Shown one piece after another: positions 1-13,680 of a stretch of DNA of 64,000 nt (positions within the stretch are counted from its first letter, which is position 1; each line of letters opens with the position of its first letter). This stretch comes from Macquaria australasica. Taxonomy: Eukaryota; Chordata; Actinopteri; Centrarchiformes; Percichthyidae. The stretch covers positions 2,392,001 through 2,456,000 of the forward strand of contig SEMN01000015.1 of NCBI GenBank assembly GCA_005408345.1, given 5' to 3'. Position numbers and translations under genes: made by a program. Under the pieces are notes generated by a model. The model had not been told where the DNA came from. It made no database searches and worked only from the letters and a program-made list of their open reading frames with translations.

Positions 1-38
1 TAGATGTATATAGATGTATAGATAGATATATGTACTGT

Positions 39-151
<113 letters not shown>

Positions 152-545
152 ACAAAACAGGGCCCAATTAAGTCAGAGGGAGTGGGGGAAGCAAAGGGGA
201 GAGAGGGAGAGAGTGTTGATCTAGCCTGACAGTATACTGCCACCCATCTGTCTTATCTGGTACAACACTCCCCGCTCTTCACACATCTGTCCCAGGATCT
301 GTCGCTCAAGTTTCATATTATTCAGAAAAACACAACTATAAGAAAGGAAAGATCTGAGGCAGGGAAATGATAAAAGCCCTAAAGAGATTACATGCAGACA
401 GTGACAGTTTTAGAGGGAGAAGGATGGAGAGAGAGAGAGGAAAAAAGAGGAAAATCATGTCTGTTCCACAAAGCCTGTTGTATCAAAAGGTAGCATAGAA
501 GCCTGGAGCAAACGTCTGCTCACCTGCCAGCCCAGCCGGACCAAA

Positions 546-579
<34 letters not shown>

Positions 580-591
580 TCTCTCTCTCTC
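546..591. repeat. (TC)n(GT)n(CT)n compound microsatellite
   Basis: Three adjoining dinucleotide runs. Confidence 0.95.
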
Positions 592-1353
592 CCACATTAC
601 ACACATAAAAACAACCAAATGCACACAAAAGCAAATTACCATCTTTCCATTTAATTAACATCAAACCAACAATTTCAACTAACATGTGCATGCATCTAAG
701 AAGATACAAAAGTTCTCTAAATTTCCCCCCAACTCCCCCTCTCATCGATATCAGCATCAATCCGGTTTAGGAATTCCCCGGCTAGGGAAAAGGGATGGCT
801 GCTGGGCTGGGCTATCACCAGCCTTGGTTCATATGCAGGTTCCAGTTCATCCACAGTTCACACATACTCATCTTTTTGAAGCAGCATCCCATCAGCTCAG
901 GATCATGATTATTCAGGACAGAGAAGAGAAGCGTGGCGTGCCATCAATATAACATCTGCCCTTCTCCCTCCCTCCCTGTCTCTCTTTTACACACACAAAA
1001 CTCCCTTTGAGAGTTAGCGCCGCAGCATTTAAACCCATGTTTTGACCCTGTGTGTAGATCCATGCCAAGTAATCATCCGCCTTTCGCTCTCATTTTGCGG
1101 CGCCTCCCCAGCTACAAAAAAAGCACACTTCCCTAAGCTTTGAACTTTTAACCAACCAATTTGACTAACTTTGAGGATTGTGCTGCAAAGTTAAGCATGC
1201 ATATTTAAATTTGGAACATCTGTAGAAGTACTTTGTGTATTATTAATTCCTGGACATAAAACAGACAAATATGAGCATGGGAATAGGCATCTTTTGCCCC
1301 ATTTAATACTGAAAGGCATTTACTATGGATAAATCAGGGTTAATCAGGTTAGG

Positions 1354-1454
<101 letters not shown>

Positions 1455-2281
1455 TAGTCGAGCAAGTGGGGTTTATATTGCATTGCATTTTAGCAGCTAT
1501 CTGACAGAGTTATCCAATATTTATGATAACCACTAAATCAGTGCAGAAATCATGTATCTCCTCTCTCTCTCTGTTTATCACTTATTCTAGTTTAAAAACG
1601 TGTCCTACTGACAAAGCACACAGCATTGCTATATTATAATAATAGTTAGAAAACAATTATCACATAACTTCAAGTTGTATAAATTGTCTTTAAGTCGTAT
1701 CAGTTGACATAATGATCAACTAATTAGCAAGAGGTGAGACTACCAGAGAAAAGAAAAGGAGAATGCCCCTGCTGTCATTAAAGGGCAACTAAAGTTATTT
1801 AAAGAGGGGAATGATGAACATCAGCGTCTTCCACGCACAGCATACGGAGGACAGGATATTTTTTCCCTGAATGTTGTGACTCAGATTCCCCACCAGCAAA
1901 CCAGCTTGCTTTTCCTGCACTGCCACCCACTGCCAACATATGCCACTTCCATACACAAGTAAAAGCACAAGGAACTTCACACAAACTACACACATGCACG
2001 CGCGCACACACACACACACACACACTCGCACGGAGACAGACACAAGCACATACGTGCATTCATACACGTGCTAACACACCCATCCCTCTAATAAACCCAC
2101 AAACATCACACCCTGTTTGTGCACACATTCACACAAACAAAAAAAAAACTTTGTTCTTCTCATCTGGCCTCTTCCTCTCCTTGTCTTTACTTTAATCTGC
2201 AGGAGAGGAGTTCACCAAGAAGTCAGCGGGGCATACAGGAGTTGCGCCTCCAGCGTCACACACTTGCATACATGCGCACGC

Positions 2282-2322
2282 ATGCACACGCACACGCACA
2301 CGCACACGCACACACACACACA
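2282..2322. repeat. (CACACG)n/(CA)n tract
   Basis: Hexamer-patterned CA tract with CpG-containing interruptions. Confidence 0.9.
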
Positions 2323-4933
2323 AAGCTACAGGGACACACAGCAGGATGGTGCAGAATGAGGAACAAAGCAAGGTGGAGGTAGGACGCATCAGCATTTTAA
2401 ATTAACCAATGATAAACAGAGAACAATTTGACATCAAGAACCCCCCTCATGTCTTCCCATAGTGGTGAGAAAAATAAAAGAACAAAGCATGAAAAAGTGC
2501 ACCATTCTGCCAGACTAACAAAGATGTTTGTAAAGCAAGATAAAGAAAAACAAAAAAAAAAGATAAAGATAGTCATTAGCGTTCTTATATATGTACATAC
2601 ATTACACCTTTAATAATATTTATTTCAAAAATACACTGGAGCGTGGCAGGGGTTAAGGATATTAGTGGTTAAAAAGAAAAGGACTGATGGTGGAATAAAT
2701 GAGAGAGAGAGAGAGAGAAAATGAGAATGAGAGAGAGAGATCTGTATGTAGGTTATTGCAGTCTCACTGCACCACTCTTGAATTTCAAACAAGAACCCTG
2801 GGCAGAGCAGAGAGCAGAGCAGAGAGCAGAGGAGAGGAAAGGGAGGAAAGACAGAGAGACGGCGGGGCGAGAGAACGAGCAGCAAGCTAACACTGGAGGC
2901 TAACAGGAGGCAGGCAAGAGAAGTGGTTATTAGTGAGACATCTTAACTAAAGGAGGGCAACAAAGAGAAAGAGAGGAGATGGAGGAAGAAAAGAGAGAGG
3001 CATGGACCTGGAAGAGGGAAACTGAACTGCTGGTTGAGAGCGCAAAAGGGGCTGAAGAAGTGAATGAAAGACTAAAGACATCTACACAAAACTGAGACAT
3101 GTTTTTTTTTTCATTCTTAGTTATATTCCCACAGCCAATCTGTGCATGCTACTGTATTTGTGAGTTAAAAATATGTGCATCAGTACACACTTGAAGGTGT
3201 ATTTGTTTATGTTTGCGTGAATCCAGGTGTTACTTTGTGTAAGTCTATGAGTGTGAGCACACTAATTTCTGCTTGTGTGTGAGTGTTAGGCTGCAGCATC
3301 TTTCTAATTGCTGGTGTATTAGAGGGCCAGCTCTTTGATCTGGGGGCTGTGCCGGGCCTCAGCACTCGCTGCGCAGGGTGGTCTCCCATCATGCTCGGCT
3401 GATCACAGACGCAGCCTCACTATTGGCTGCCTGGCAGGCCCTCCCATCAGCCTCGATGCTACACGCCTCTGACAACTTCATTAGCCCGATTCGACCCTCC
3501 AAGTCTACTCTACTCTGCCAGCAACAGGAAGCTAGAGCTGGTACAACTGGCACACAACCAGAGGAGTGCAAGGAAGACTCTTACACAAATATCAAGTAGT
3601 ATGATAAGAAAAAAGACAACACACATACAGACAAAGGTTGAAGGAAATAGTTTATAAGATGACACATTTTCTTTGCCTCATCTTTCTTTTCCTGGCTCTC
3701 AAAAAAAAAAAATCTAATATAAAATAATAAGTTTTAAAATTGACTCACAGTTGTTTTATGTATTTTTGTGCTTTGTGCCCTGATGCTACATTCACTGAGG
3801 TGTATTTATTATCAGACTAATAATTGATGATTTTTTTTATCTGATGAATAAGGCAGAATTAACATGAGGAAGAAAGACGAATGGAATTTTAATATGCCGT
3901 CCTCTATTATATGGCTATTCTAATACATTAATGGCATCTCTGTCTCTGTCAATCAGTAGGTCTCTTTCTGTCTCGTCTTCTCCCTCTCTTTTGCTCTCTC
4001 TCTTTCTGACACAAACACACACACACATCTACTACACATCAGCATACATTGTGCACTGTTTGAAATCTAAATGAAGGTGTGAGAATGGATGTGTTTCGCA
4101 TGTGGATGTGTGTGTGTTTGTGGGTGCGTGAATTTCTGCTCTTAAGTAGACTATTGCCTCTACAATAGCCTCTGTTTCCGTTCTCACAGCATTCTGCTAT
4201 AATCCCTACTCCTCTACATGTTAATTGAACTTTGAAGATGGGTTTTTACGGCCACTTCATGTGTATGTCAATGGGTCACGTAACATTTTTGTTTATGTTA
4301 CAGAAGACATAATTAGTTGTATACACAGAAAAAGTGCCAAATTACTCAACTCTGTAGTTTTAGAGCACTAAGAACTGTGTGTTTGCTTAATGCTTCATAT
4401 GTGAATCTAAAGTAAATATATTAATAAGATCTATAACCAATCTCAATCAATGGCTGACGGACTGAAGTCTCACTTATTCTTGAAATATCAAATATCAAGA
4501 TGAGAGCTAATCTCTGATGCTTCAGCTTGTCACAACAAAAACTGATTGACGGTCCATATCATCAATAGCCTTTAATCATTTACAGGCGTATTTGACACAT
4601 CTAGGACAAAGCATTTATACCATCCCATTTTAAATGACAGTAGTCATAAATCTGATCCCATTAACAAATTTTTGGTTGTCTTTCATTCCATAAGTGTCCC
4701 TGCAGCTCAACAAGCCAGCTCTTCGGTTTCCAGGCCACTCAAACTTTTTTTTCCCCCATGACACACAGAGATTATGGAGTAAACAACTACGTCCCTTCTC
4801 AGGACAACAGATTCTGTGTAAATCCACCTGGCCAGCTCTTTGGGCTGATTTGATTTCCAGGCTGCTGAACAAGACAGGTACTTGTAATACTGGGGTTTGG
4901 TAGCTGGTAGAGCAGGTAATCCAGGTTTACCAT

Positions 4934-5060
4934 CGCTGTAGCTCAGTGGTAGATAGGTTGAACTATTGAACCCTGTCCCTGCAGCTGAGGCTTGGTAGTG
5001 TACTGTAGCAGGCTAATTAGCCGGTCGCAGGTATGAGAAAAAAATAAATAAATAAATAAA
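4934..5060 (+). mobile_element. tRNA-derived SINE-like element
   Basis: GCTGTAGCTCAGTGGTAGA at 4935-4953 is a tRNA 5' half with an RNA polymerase III A box. A B box is present only in degenerate form (GGTTGAACTATTGAACCC). An unrelated body and an (AAAT)n tail ending near 5060 follow. It cannot fold into a functional tRNA, so a SINE copy is the best explanation. Confidence 0.55.
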
Positions 5061-7741
5061 TCCCCTGCTCCACATCTACTTCTTTTCATCTCTCATTCAT
5101 GAGCCCTTGGTGATGCCCTTGGCATTGGGTATGTAAACTATCAATTCATACCATCACACACAGACTCAGGGCTGGCATTATAAAACCGTACCACAGGTTG
5201 CATAATGAGCACACAGCTTAATGAAGTTATTTCAGAGGTGATGCTGTGTGGAAATGAAAGATCAATGATTATTTCACAATCCTGAGACATATTTTACTTA
5301 ATGTGAATGTGGGATGTTATTTCAAAAATAATATTTGGAGACTGTGATGTATCATTAAAAGTTAGGAAAGCAAATAAATATTCCTCTTCAGATCATTTAT
5401 TCATTCATTACCTCTGTCATCATATGGTCGGAAACACTCTGTAGTTGTTCTAGTTGCTCTGAATCCAAGCCCACATAGTGACCACTTCCCGTGGTCACAG
5501 TTTTAGAGGAAAACTTGAAGAGTGAATTCCAACACAGAACACGCTGGTTTAACCAACACCACTGGTCGCAGGCTGCAATCCAGCTCAAATAAAAAGCACC
5601 GTGTCCTGTCTTCTCCCTTTTTTCTTTATTTCTGATTCACAGATTTCAGGACTATGTCACTTCAAGAGTACCAAGAGAGGTCTTTAATATTGGAATACAT
5701 ACAGTATTCAACATGAAAGACACAGTATACAGATTAGATCATGTTTATAGATAATCAGTCATTTATCAAGCAAAATCATTCACTGGTTCCTGCTTGTAAG
5801 ATATGAGCATTTGCTGTTTTTTCAAGGTTGTATATAATTGGAAACTGAATATCTTTGCATTTTGGACTGTTGGTTAGACAAAATAAAATATATGAAGACG
5901 TCACCATGGACTCTGGGAAATTATGATGGGTAATTTCTGAGATTTTATAGAAAAAACAATTAGGAAAATAAATTTAAAATATGGTAGCCCTGCAATCAAG
6001 ATTTAATCGGACACATTGTGATGTTTTGTTTTAACAATTTTCTGATATTGTATAATAATTGTATAATTGATTAATTGAAAATAATCACTGTCAGCCTTGC
6101 AATTAAGCACCTCTGATTATTGCTCTCTGTGCGTTTGACAGTCTCTCAGTCAACTATTCTATTAATCAGGAACACAGAAGTGAAAATATTCATCTAGGAA
6201 AAGAATATGTTCGGGCTCTTCAAGCAAAAAGATGGCTGGCTGGATGGCTGAGAGAGAAACTCAATCCCGCCTCCTGCTGAGGGAGAGACGAGCGCTGGCT
6301 GTCGACAGGCACACCACCTGACTACCACACAGCTACTGATTTAAAACGACAAGTCAAGAGAAGTCAGGAGTAAATAAGAGAGATATATAGAGAGTGAAAA
6401 ATAGAAGGAAAGAGAGAGAGAGAGGGGTAATAGATTTGAGAGTGTTTTTGGGGAGTAAACAGATGGAGTAAACACAGCACGAGGGAAACCAGGGGACTCC
6501 CACCGAACCCGCTCAATGTGTCACTGACACTGCAGAGCAGAATCAACAAAGTGCTCTGAGGGCAACATGCACACATACATACGCACACACCCACACAATC
6601 ACACACACAATCACACACAGTTCACCAATTGGCAGGATGCTGGGACCCAGAGCTCCTATCCAGAGCAGTGACAGGCACATGGAGAACAAGCTGGCTGACA
6701 GCACATGACAACTCCTCAGCTGGTGGAAAAGGAGAAAGGCATCTCCTACTCTACTTTCTAACTGTGGCTTTAACAAGTGGCCTGAATATGTGGTGGCGAA
6801 AAATACAGTAACACTAATATTTCCAAGATATTTAGTGTGAAATATCACTCTGTGTTGAGGCATAGCTATAATTTACCTTCTCTCATCTCCTGATCGTGTT
6901 CTAAACCTCATCCTAGCACCCATCTGTATTGCTTCTCTCTTTCCAATTTCTTCCATGCCCCCAGACCTGCTCACACGCCCAAACTCTGCTGCTGTGTGCC
7001 AGCGTACCAACAGGCCTGTAGGCCTGTCCAAGAGAGAGATAGAGAGGAAGAGAGAAAGAGGGAAGGTAGCCAATTAAGATTGGGTAATGGGAGAGTGAAT
7101 GTGAGAGTGTGTGTGTGTGTTCATGCTCACTAGTATGGGTGAATGCCTGACATCAAGTGGCTGTAAGTGCACTTGCTCTTGTGTGTGCATGTGTGTATGT
7201 GTGTGGTGCCACAGGCTGTGCACACAGCCAAACTTAATTTAGCAGGCCCGGGTTTTTAACACAGGCCTGAAGCTAGCCAGCAAGCTATAGCTGGACCAGA
7301 GAGCCAGAAGTTAACAGGCACATTGCTCTCCGAAACCCCCTGAGATCTCGTTCCCAGCCTGAGGGGTGAGAGAACTCATTTAGTCATTGATGACCATCAC
7401 TGATCACATCCTTGTGGTCATATCTTTCCGTCAGGCACTTCATTACAATAAAGCTTTATGGAGCAAAAACTTTTTCCCCCCCTGACTTTCAAGACCTTGA
7501 CAGTTGACAATGCTAAAAGAGGTACGGGGACCATGCAGCTGTCATTGACAAAACTTCTGACATGGTTTGTGATTGTTTGCGAAGCTGACATTTTGGAAGA
7601 CTGCTACCACTTGCATTGCTGTATACAGTCTGACAGACTCTGCTTTTAACAACAGAGGACAACAAAGATGGCAACATCCAACATGTTTCTGTTTTCTCTA
7701 CGTCCCCTGGAAGGGGAGCTGAAAAGACATGCTACTCTGTG

Positions 7742-7748
<7 letters not shown>

Positions 7749-7809
<61 letters not shown>
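7749..7809. repeat. (GT)n microsatellite
   Basis: About 30 perfect units. Confidence 0.98.
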
Positions 7810-7815
<6 letters not shown>

Positions 7816-8834
7816 CCATGTGTAATGTATGTGTAGTGCATGTGTGGCATCAGGGCTGAGATGGATGTGGCAACATGGAATTTCTGTACTGCAGTGGGGC
7901 ATGCCCTTGACGTTGTTGTCACTGATAAAAACACAGGCGCAGCAACAGTCTGAACACAAGCACACACCTTGATCACTGGTGTGTGTGGGAATTCACCCCT
8001 GGGGACTTAACACAACAAAACAGTGTTGCATTGTCTGAGCCTCCAAACAAACAAATATGTGCCAAACTAGCTAAGCAAATAGCGACCAAATTTTCACTTG
8101 TCTGGCTTACATGCTGTTTGGCTATGGAATTAATAAATATTGCATCAGTGAAAAGTAGATCAATTACAAATTATGGTGGATGGATGTAGCCTAAAGCTAA
8201 AGATTGCAGAGTGACAATCAGACTAAACATAGAATGAGGCATGTGTGTTTGTGCATGCATGGGGGAGTGTGTGTGCATGGATGCATGCACACTGTCTCTC
8301 TGTGTGTCTCAGTGTGTGTCGTCTTATTCTACGAGGTAATAGGCAGTCAGCTTCACAGCCAGAGCATGACCTAGAAAGTGAAACCACACGGCAAGGGACT
8401 AAATGTGTCACATGGGCTCAATCATTTTCTCTCTCTCTGAAGACAGAGAAAGAGAGGCAGAGAGAGGGAGGAATAGGGAAGAGAGAGAGAAGGCTTCTAC
8501 CAACCCGCTGCACTCAGAAGCTAATTAAGTCATTTGAAATAGCCACAGAGGGTACCTGTATGCAATCTAGCCAAGGCAAAGGGTTGATGAGGCTCAGCAA
8601 GGCCCCAGGCTAACTTCAAAAAGAAGGCAAAGGAAGGGAATGAAAGAAACGAGGAAAAGGAGAAAGAAAGAGGGAAAAAAAGTGAAGTGGATTTTTTAAT
8701 TGAAGCCTAACTTGAAGAAGAGCACGTGTGTCTGTGTCTCCTTGTGTTGTGCAGAAGGAAAAAGGTTAAGTAGGCCCCCAGCAGAGTATGTCTGCACACA
8801 CGGGCTCTCAATGGGGAGCAGGTGGGTAGATGCA

Positions 8835-8886
8835 GGGATGGAGGGATGGAGGGATGGAGGGATGGAGGGATGGAGGGATGGAGGGG
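8835..8886. repeat. (GGGATGGA)6 minisatellite
   Basis: Six exact 8-bp units in tandem, followed by a degenerate unit. The 8-bp unit keeps shifted copies of the same octapeptide-like pattern open in several frames. Confidence 0.95.
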
Positions 8887-9364
8887 TGCAGGAGAAAGGC
8901 ACTGGATATTGAGAGAGTTCACTGAGCGGCCATGTCATAAGGTGAGCATGTGTGTGCGTATGTATGTGTGTGTCCATGAACTCCCTATCCCTCAGCGGCA
9001 CATTCACACAAACACACACCTGTGTGTATTTGCTCTGTCCCTTCTAGGACACGTGCTGAACTTGAAATGGACACTTTCTAATCATCAGTGTACACAAACT
9101 TAATTAAAATTTACAGACGACAGCGGCAGCCAGTTACATATAGACAGGAAAGAGTGGGGGTTAAACTGAAAAGCTGCTAATCCAGTCAATGTGGAGACAA
9201 AGATAGAGAACTATAATTAATTTTGCTAGATATCCGAACCACAGATGATATAAGACATCTACAGCTGTGCTTAAACAGAACATGCACATCTGAGGGTTTT
9301 GTGCCCTAACATGCATGCCCCCTCACCAGGGGCAAACCTGGCGACACCAGCAACTGAACTGGGT

Positions 9365-9387
9365 CACACACACACACACACACACAT

Positions 9388-9448
<61 letters not shown>
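9365..9448. repeat. (CA)n microsatellite with one interruption
   Basis: CA tract broken once by TGCG at 9387-9390. Confidence 0.97.
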
Positions 9449-9454
<6 letters not shown>

Positions 9455-12400
9455 AGACTGCGGCATTGGCAGCATGGTGATCACAGGAGAGGGCAGACAG
9501 GGGGCTGGATGTAGAGTGATTGGACTATTCTAGGTCAGCTCTCCTGACAATGCACCACTGTCTCCTAATGTGGTGGGCTAAAGGATAAAGGCTGTGTTTG
9601 GCCTGACATTACAGCTACATGTTCCAAAAGGAATACCTGCTACATACAAAGACACACATACAGAGCTTGCAACTGCACAGTTAGAGCCAAAAACATATCC
9701 TAAAACACGCGATCACACATACACACTTGAGAGCATGTACAAACTGACACATACATGTACACATGCACACATCTATCTGTGGCAAGGGAGGTTTAGGGCA
9801 GGTTCAAGACCCCAAGAATTTGATTCACCTCTCTCTCTTTTTCTATCCCAGTCTAATAAAGCTGTATGCAGCAGATCTCCTCTGCAGCCTATAGAGAGAG
9901 ATCAGCCTGTGGACTTCAAAGAGGTTGCAACTAGGTCACCACAAGACACTGCAGTCAGCTAGAGCACAGTCTGTGGTCTGAGACACCTCACTTCTCTCCC
10001 TCTCCCTTCTCTCTCTCCTTCCCTCTTGCTCTGTCAACCACTGCCTCTCTCTCTCTCTTGCTATCTCTCTCTCTCAATACAATGATATCAGTGAAATTAA
10101 AATGGATTATAGTGCCTTACTCTCTTGTCATTCCCTGGGGTTGTACAGCACCATGTCATGTTACTGTTACTATAATGTTACTTCTTTATCACTGTCCATC
10201 GAAGCTGGTGCTCAGCAGTTTAACTAATGTTAAATTTAGACAAAGGGCGAGAGAAATGGGGAGAGAGAGAGGCAGCGAGAGGAGGCAGAGACAGAAAACG
10301 AGACAGAGACACCAAGCAGAATGCAGAAAGAGCTAAATCCTCCATGGTCACACACTGCCATCCTGATCTGTCAAAGGCCAAAGAGACAGTGACTCCAAAG
10401 GCTACTGCACCACACTTTGGATAAAACAGCCACAGAGGCAGCCTGTGAGATGAACAGGAAACAGGAACCTTAGAAAGAGAAGAAAGAATGGAGAGAAGAA
10501 GAAAAAGTCAGGAGGGAGAGCGAAGGGTGAGTTTGAACAAGGTCAAAATGAACAGAGAGCAGCAGGGCCGCATTGCCTCTCTGAACACCGCGCAAAAAAC
10601 TCTTAACACGAGAAAATAGCCACCAACATCTTAAGATGGATACAGAGGAGAGAGAGGGAGGAAGGAAGAGAGGGCGGAAGGAAGGGAGGGAGGGAGGCAG
10701 GAAGACAGGGGAGGTACACTTCATCAGGTAAGTGAAGGACATGATATACAGTAGCTACACACAAACACACTTATATCCTGTTCACTTAAGATGGGAAACC
10801 ACATATGACAACATATTAGAGAACAATAAAAGAGCTCATTTATGGGCAGATTTGAGTATGTGAATGTCACATAACACATTTGTATGCATGTGTGTGCAAA
10901 TGCACATCTGTATTCAATGTTTTGGACAAATATGTTTGTGTCTGCACAAGTGGTGTTTATCTGTGGACACCACTTTAGTTTTGATGCCAACACTAAATAT
11001 CCCTTTGCATTGCATAATCTTAACTGAAGGGCAGTATTTGCCACATTTGCAATAGAGTGAACTGAAGCAGGATTTCTCCTGGTGTGAGAACAGAACAGGT
11101 TGGGAGCAGCAAACAGTTATCCTGGAGCAGCTATCTTACATACTCTGGTCCTGTACAGTATTAGCATTACAGTAAATCTTGATTTAGGTAAGTCTTCCAT
11201 TGGCAGATTTATTTCTTCACAGCATTTACAAAGTGTCGGCACAGGAAAATATTTCATTTTCTAAGCAAACTTTTGTTTTGTTAGCCTTTGTTGTAAAGTG
11301 TATTTGTGCATAGAGGACATCTTTCATCAATCTCTGTGAAAAGCTGAAACATGATACTGGATTTTTCTCGCCACTAAGGTAACACTTACTGTCTCTTTTA
11401 CTGCTCATTTAGCCTTGAATAAAACTCTGGGTTCTGTTTTATGAAAATGCAACTGATGTGACCATCAGTCACCACTGATACTTCAAATCAACACTTTAAA
11501 GATAGAAATCAAATTTACTTAAAATTAGGACCATTAAGACTAGGGTGGAAGAGGATTAAAGAGGTTTAGGGATTAGCTGATGAACGCAGTCAGCAGTGTC
11601 CTGATGATGATATGATCATTACATGTGTGCTGATCTATCACATGCAATTTATAATAGGCCTATACCTACCACTGGGGGCAGAGACCTGGGTTCAGTGCCC
11701 AGCAGCAGTACCTCTGGCTTGGTCATGCGTTGCTACAAACATAGTTGGCAATGTTTGCAAGTGGGAAGCCAGTGAGTCAACACCTCTTATGCACACACTG
11801 AGATGTAATTAGTATTATAAACAAAATATACAGAGTATAGTAGTAGTAGCAGTAATATACAGTATATCAGAATTTTGCTAATGTTGTGGACTTGATGTTG
11901 GAAGGTCTTGATAAAGTGCAGCGTTTCAATCATTTAATGAGTCGATTTATCGCTTGGTCAATCACAATGATAGAGTATCAGCAATCAAAATCCGACTTTG
12001 AAACAAGAGTGCATCTACTGCTTACTAATGTGTATGTTTAGGTCTATGTCTTACAGGCATGACTTCTCTCACTTCAAGGACCACTGCAGATGCTGCCACG
12101 GCCATCAGTCAGCTGATGAAGAGCAGCATGTCAGGCCCTTCCTGGAGACAAGCTACACTGTCCTCTCATGGCATCCAAATGTGACTCTGTTGTTCTTACT
12201 CCAGTGTGTCTGCATTTGCTTTATGGCACATTTATTTGTGTGTACAGTATGGGTGTATGGGTGTATGAGTGACTGTGTGGGTTTTGTCACTGTCGCTGTG
12301 TTTCTGGGTGTGTGCCGCGGCGTACTGTGTTCTGAGCTCAGGTTGACATTCGTTTGACTGACATCGGGGGCGACAGCAGCACAGTGGCATATGGTAACCG

Positions 12401-12733
12401 CCTGCTAACCGCTAAAACTTGACATCAGCGCAAACAAGTCAGCCAAGCGTGGCATAGTGTGCTCCTAAGAGGGTTAAGGGATATGCTGTCAGCATACAGC
12501 GGGATAATAACACCTATCACAGGCACCATAATAACAGATAAAGGGGAGGGGAGCCAGACCAAATACACAGGTCGATGTTGACTCAGATGAAACTGATGAC
12601 AAGTTACACAAAAAAAGTAATGGATAAACTATAACAGATCTAAACACGTGTTGTACACTTGTTGTGCGGTGAAGAAGTTGAGATGTTGATCTCAGCATTA
12701 ACATGAGTCTCACATCCAGAATGCGTTTACATC

Positions 12734-13067
12734 GATAACACTTTACTTTAGCATTTACCAGCAGTATATAAACATGGAATACATGGTTAATAACACACTA
12801 TAATGTAGTTATAGCAGATACTAATGTTTATTAATGTATTTGCAACAACTATAACTCCTCCTGTGGGCACCCATAAGTGGAGGCTGGTGTATAAACAGTT
12901 AATAACAACATAGTAAAAAATAGATGTAATGATATAAAATATTTGTTGACACTTAAAATGTCCTTATATGTGCTTATAACTTAATTTGAGTGTGTTATAA
13001 ACCATTTATTAAATGTGTACATAGAGTTTATAAATGCTATATGGGGGACTTAAACTAATGTGTTAAC
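12734..13067. mobile_element. hAT-like non-autonomous element with perfect 8-bp target duplication
   Basis: The left end reads GATAACACTTTACTTTA. The right end, reverse complemented, reads GTTAACACATTAGTTTA, matching in 14 of 17 positions. The element is flanked by TTTACATC at 12726-12733 and TTTACATC at 13068-13075, an exact 8-bp target site duplication of the length used by hAT transposases. The 334-bp interior is A/T-rich with no transposase frame, so this is a MITE-type element needing an enzyme supplied elsewhere. Confidence 0.8.
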
Positions 13068-13332
13068 TTTACATCTGAGTTAGTTGGATTATATTCACGC
13101 GTGGCTTTGACATGCCTCTTTAAAATGTACTTATCTTTCCTTTGCCAAAATACAGATTGTCACACACGTAACTTCCTCGCATAATATTTATAAGGAAAGT
13201 GATAGTAAATACCTCATCTAGCTTGTTCCTCTTCCTTGAGTAACTTGACAATGCATTTTTGAAAAGTAAGCTACATTGAGAGGAGTCTGCTGCCTTTTCT
13301 TGCATGTGTGTGCTCTTTTTTTATCTCTGTCT

Positions 13333-13680
13333 CAGGGTTCGTACATCTTTTTAAGAGTAAAATTCAAGCACTTTTCAAGCACTTTCAAGGTACCTAAACC
13401 AAAAATGTCCAAACTCTCAAAGTCTTTATAATCACATCTAAATTGTTACTATAAATGCCAGGAGACAACAAACAAATATGTCAACGGAGTTGTTTCATTT
13501 TAAATATTAAAATAATTTTGGTTTACATGAGTGATTGTGTAGATGAAACACCAGATTATGCTGAAAATCAAGCGTTTTTCAAGGAGTATATTCAAATTCA
13601 AGCATATTCCTAACCTTGAAAACATAAAGGTTAAAATTAATCATTTTTCAAACTTTCAAGACCTTATATGAACCATGCTG
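13333..13680. mobile_element. hAT-like or related MITE with CAGGGTTCGTAC end
   Basis: It starts CAGGGTTCGTAC and ends ATATGAACCATGCTG, so the two ends are imperfect inverted copies around GGTTC(G/A)TA. The interior carries repeated TTCAAGCA/TTTCAAG motifs, including TCAAGCACTTTTCAAGCACT near the left end. Families with this terminus are common in teleosts. No clean target duplication could be read. It lies only 265 bp from the element ending at 13067. Confidence 0.55.

Noticed and set aside
4934..5010. tRNA gene
   Set aside because: Only the 5' half and A box are tRNA-like; no cloverleaf can be formed and an (AAAT)n tail follows, so a SINE is more likely.
8835..8886. Regular repeats that might suggest a CRISPR array
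   Set aside because: Contiguous 8-bp units with no spacers in a vertebrate genome; an ordinary minisatellite.
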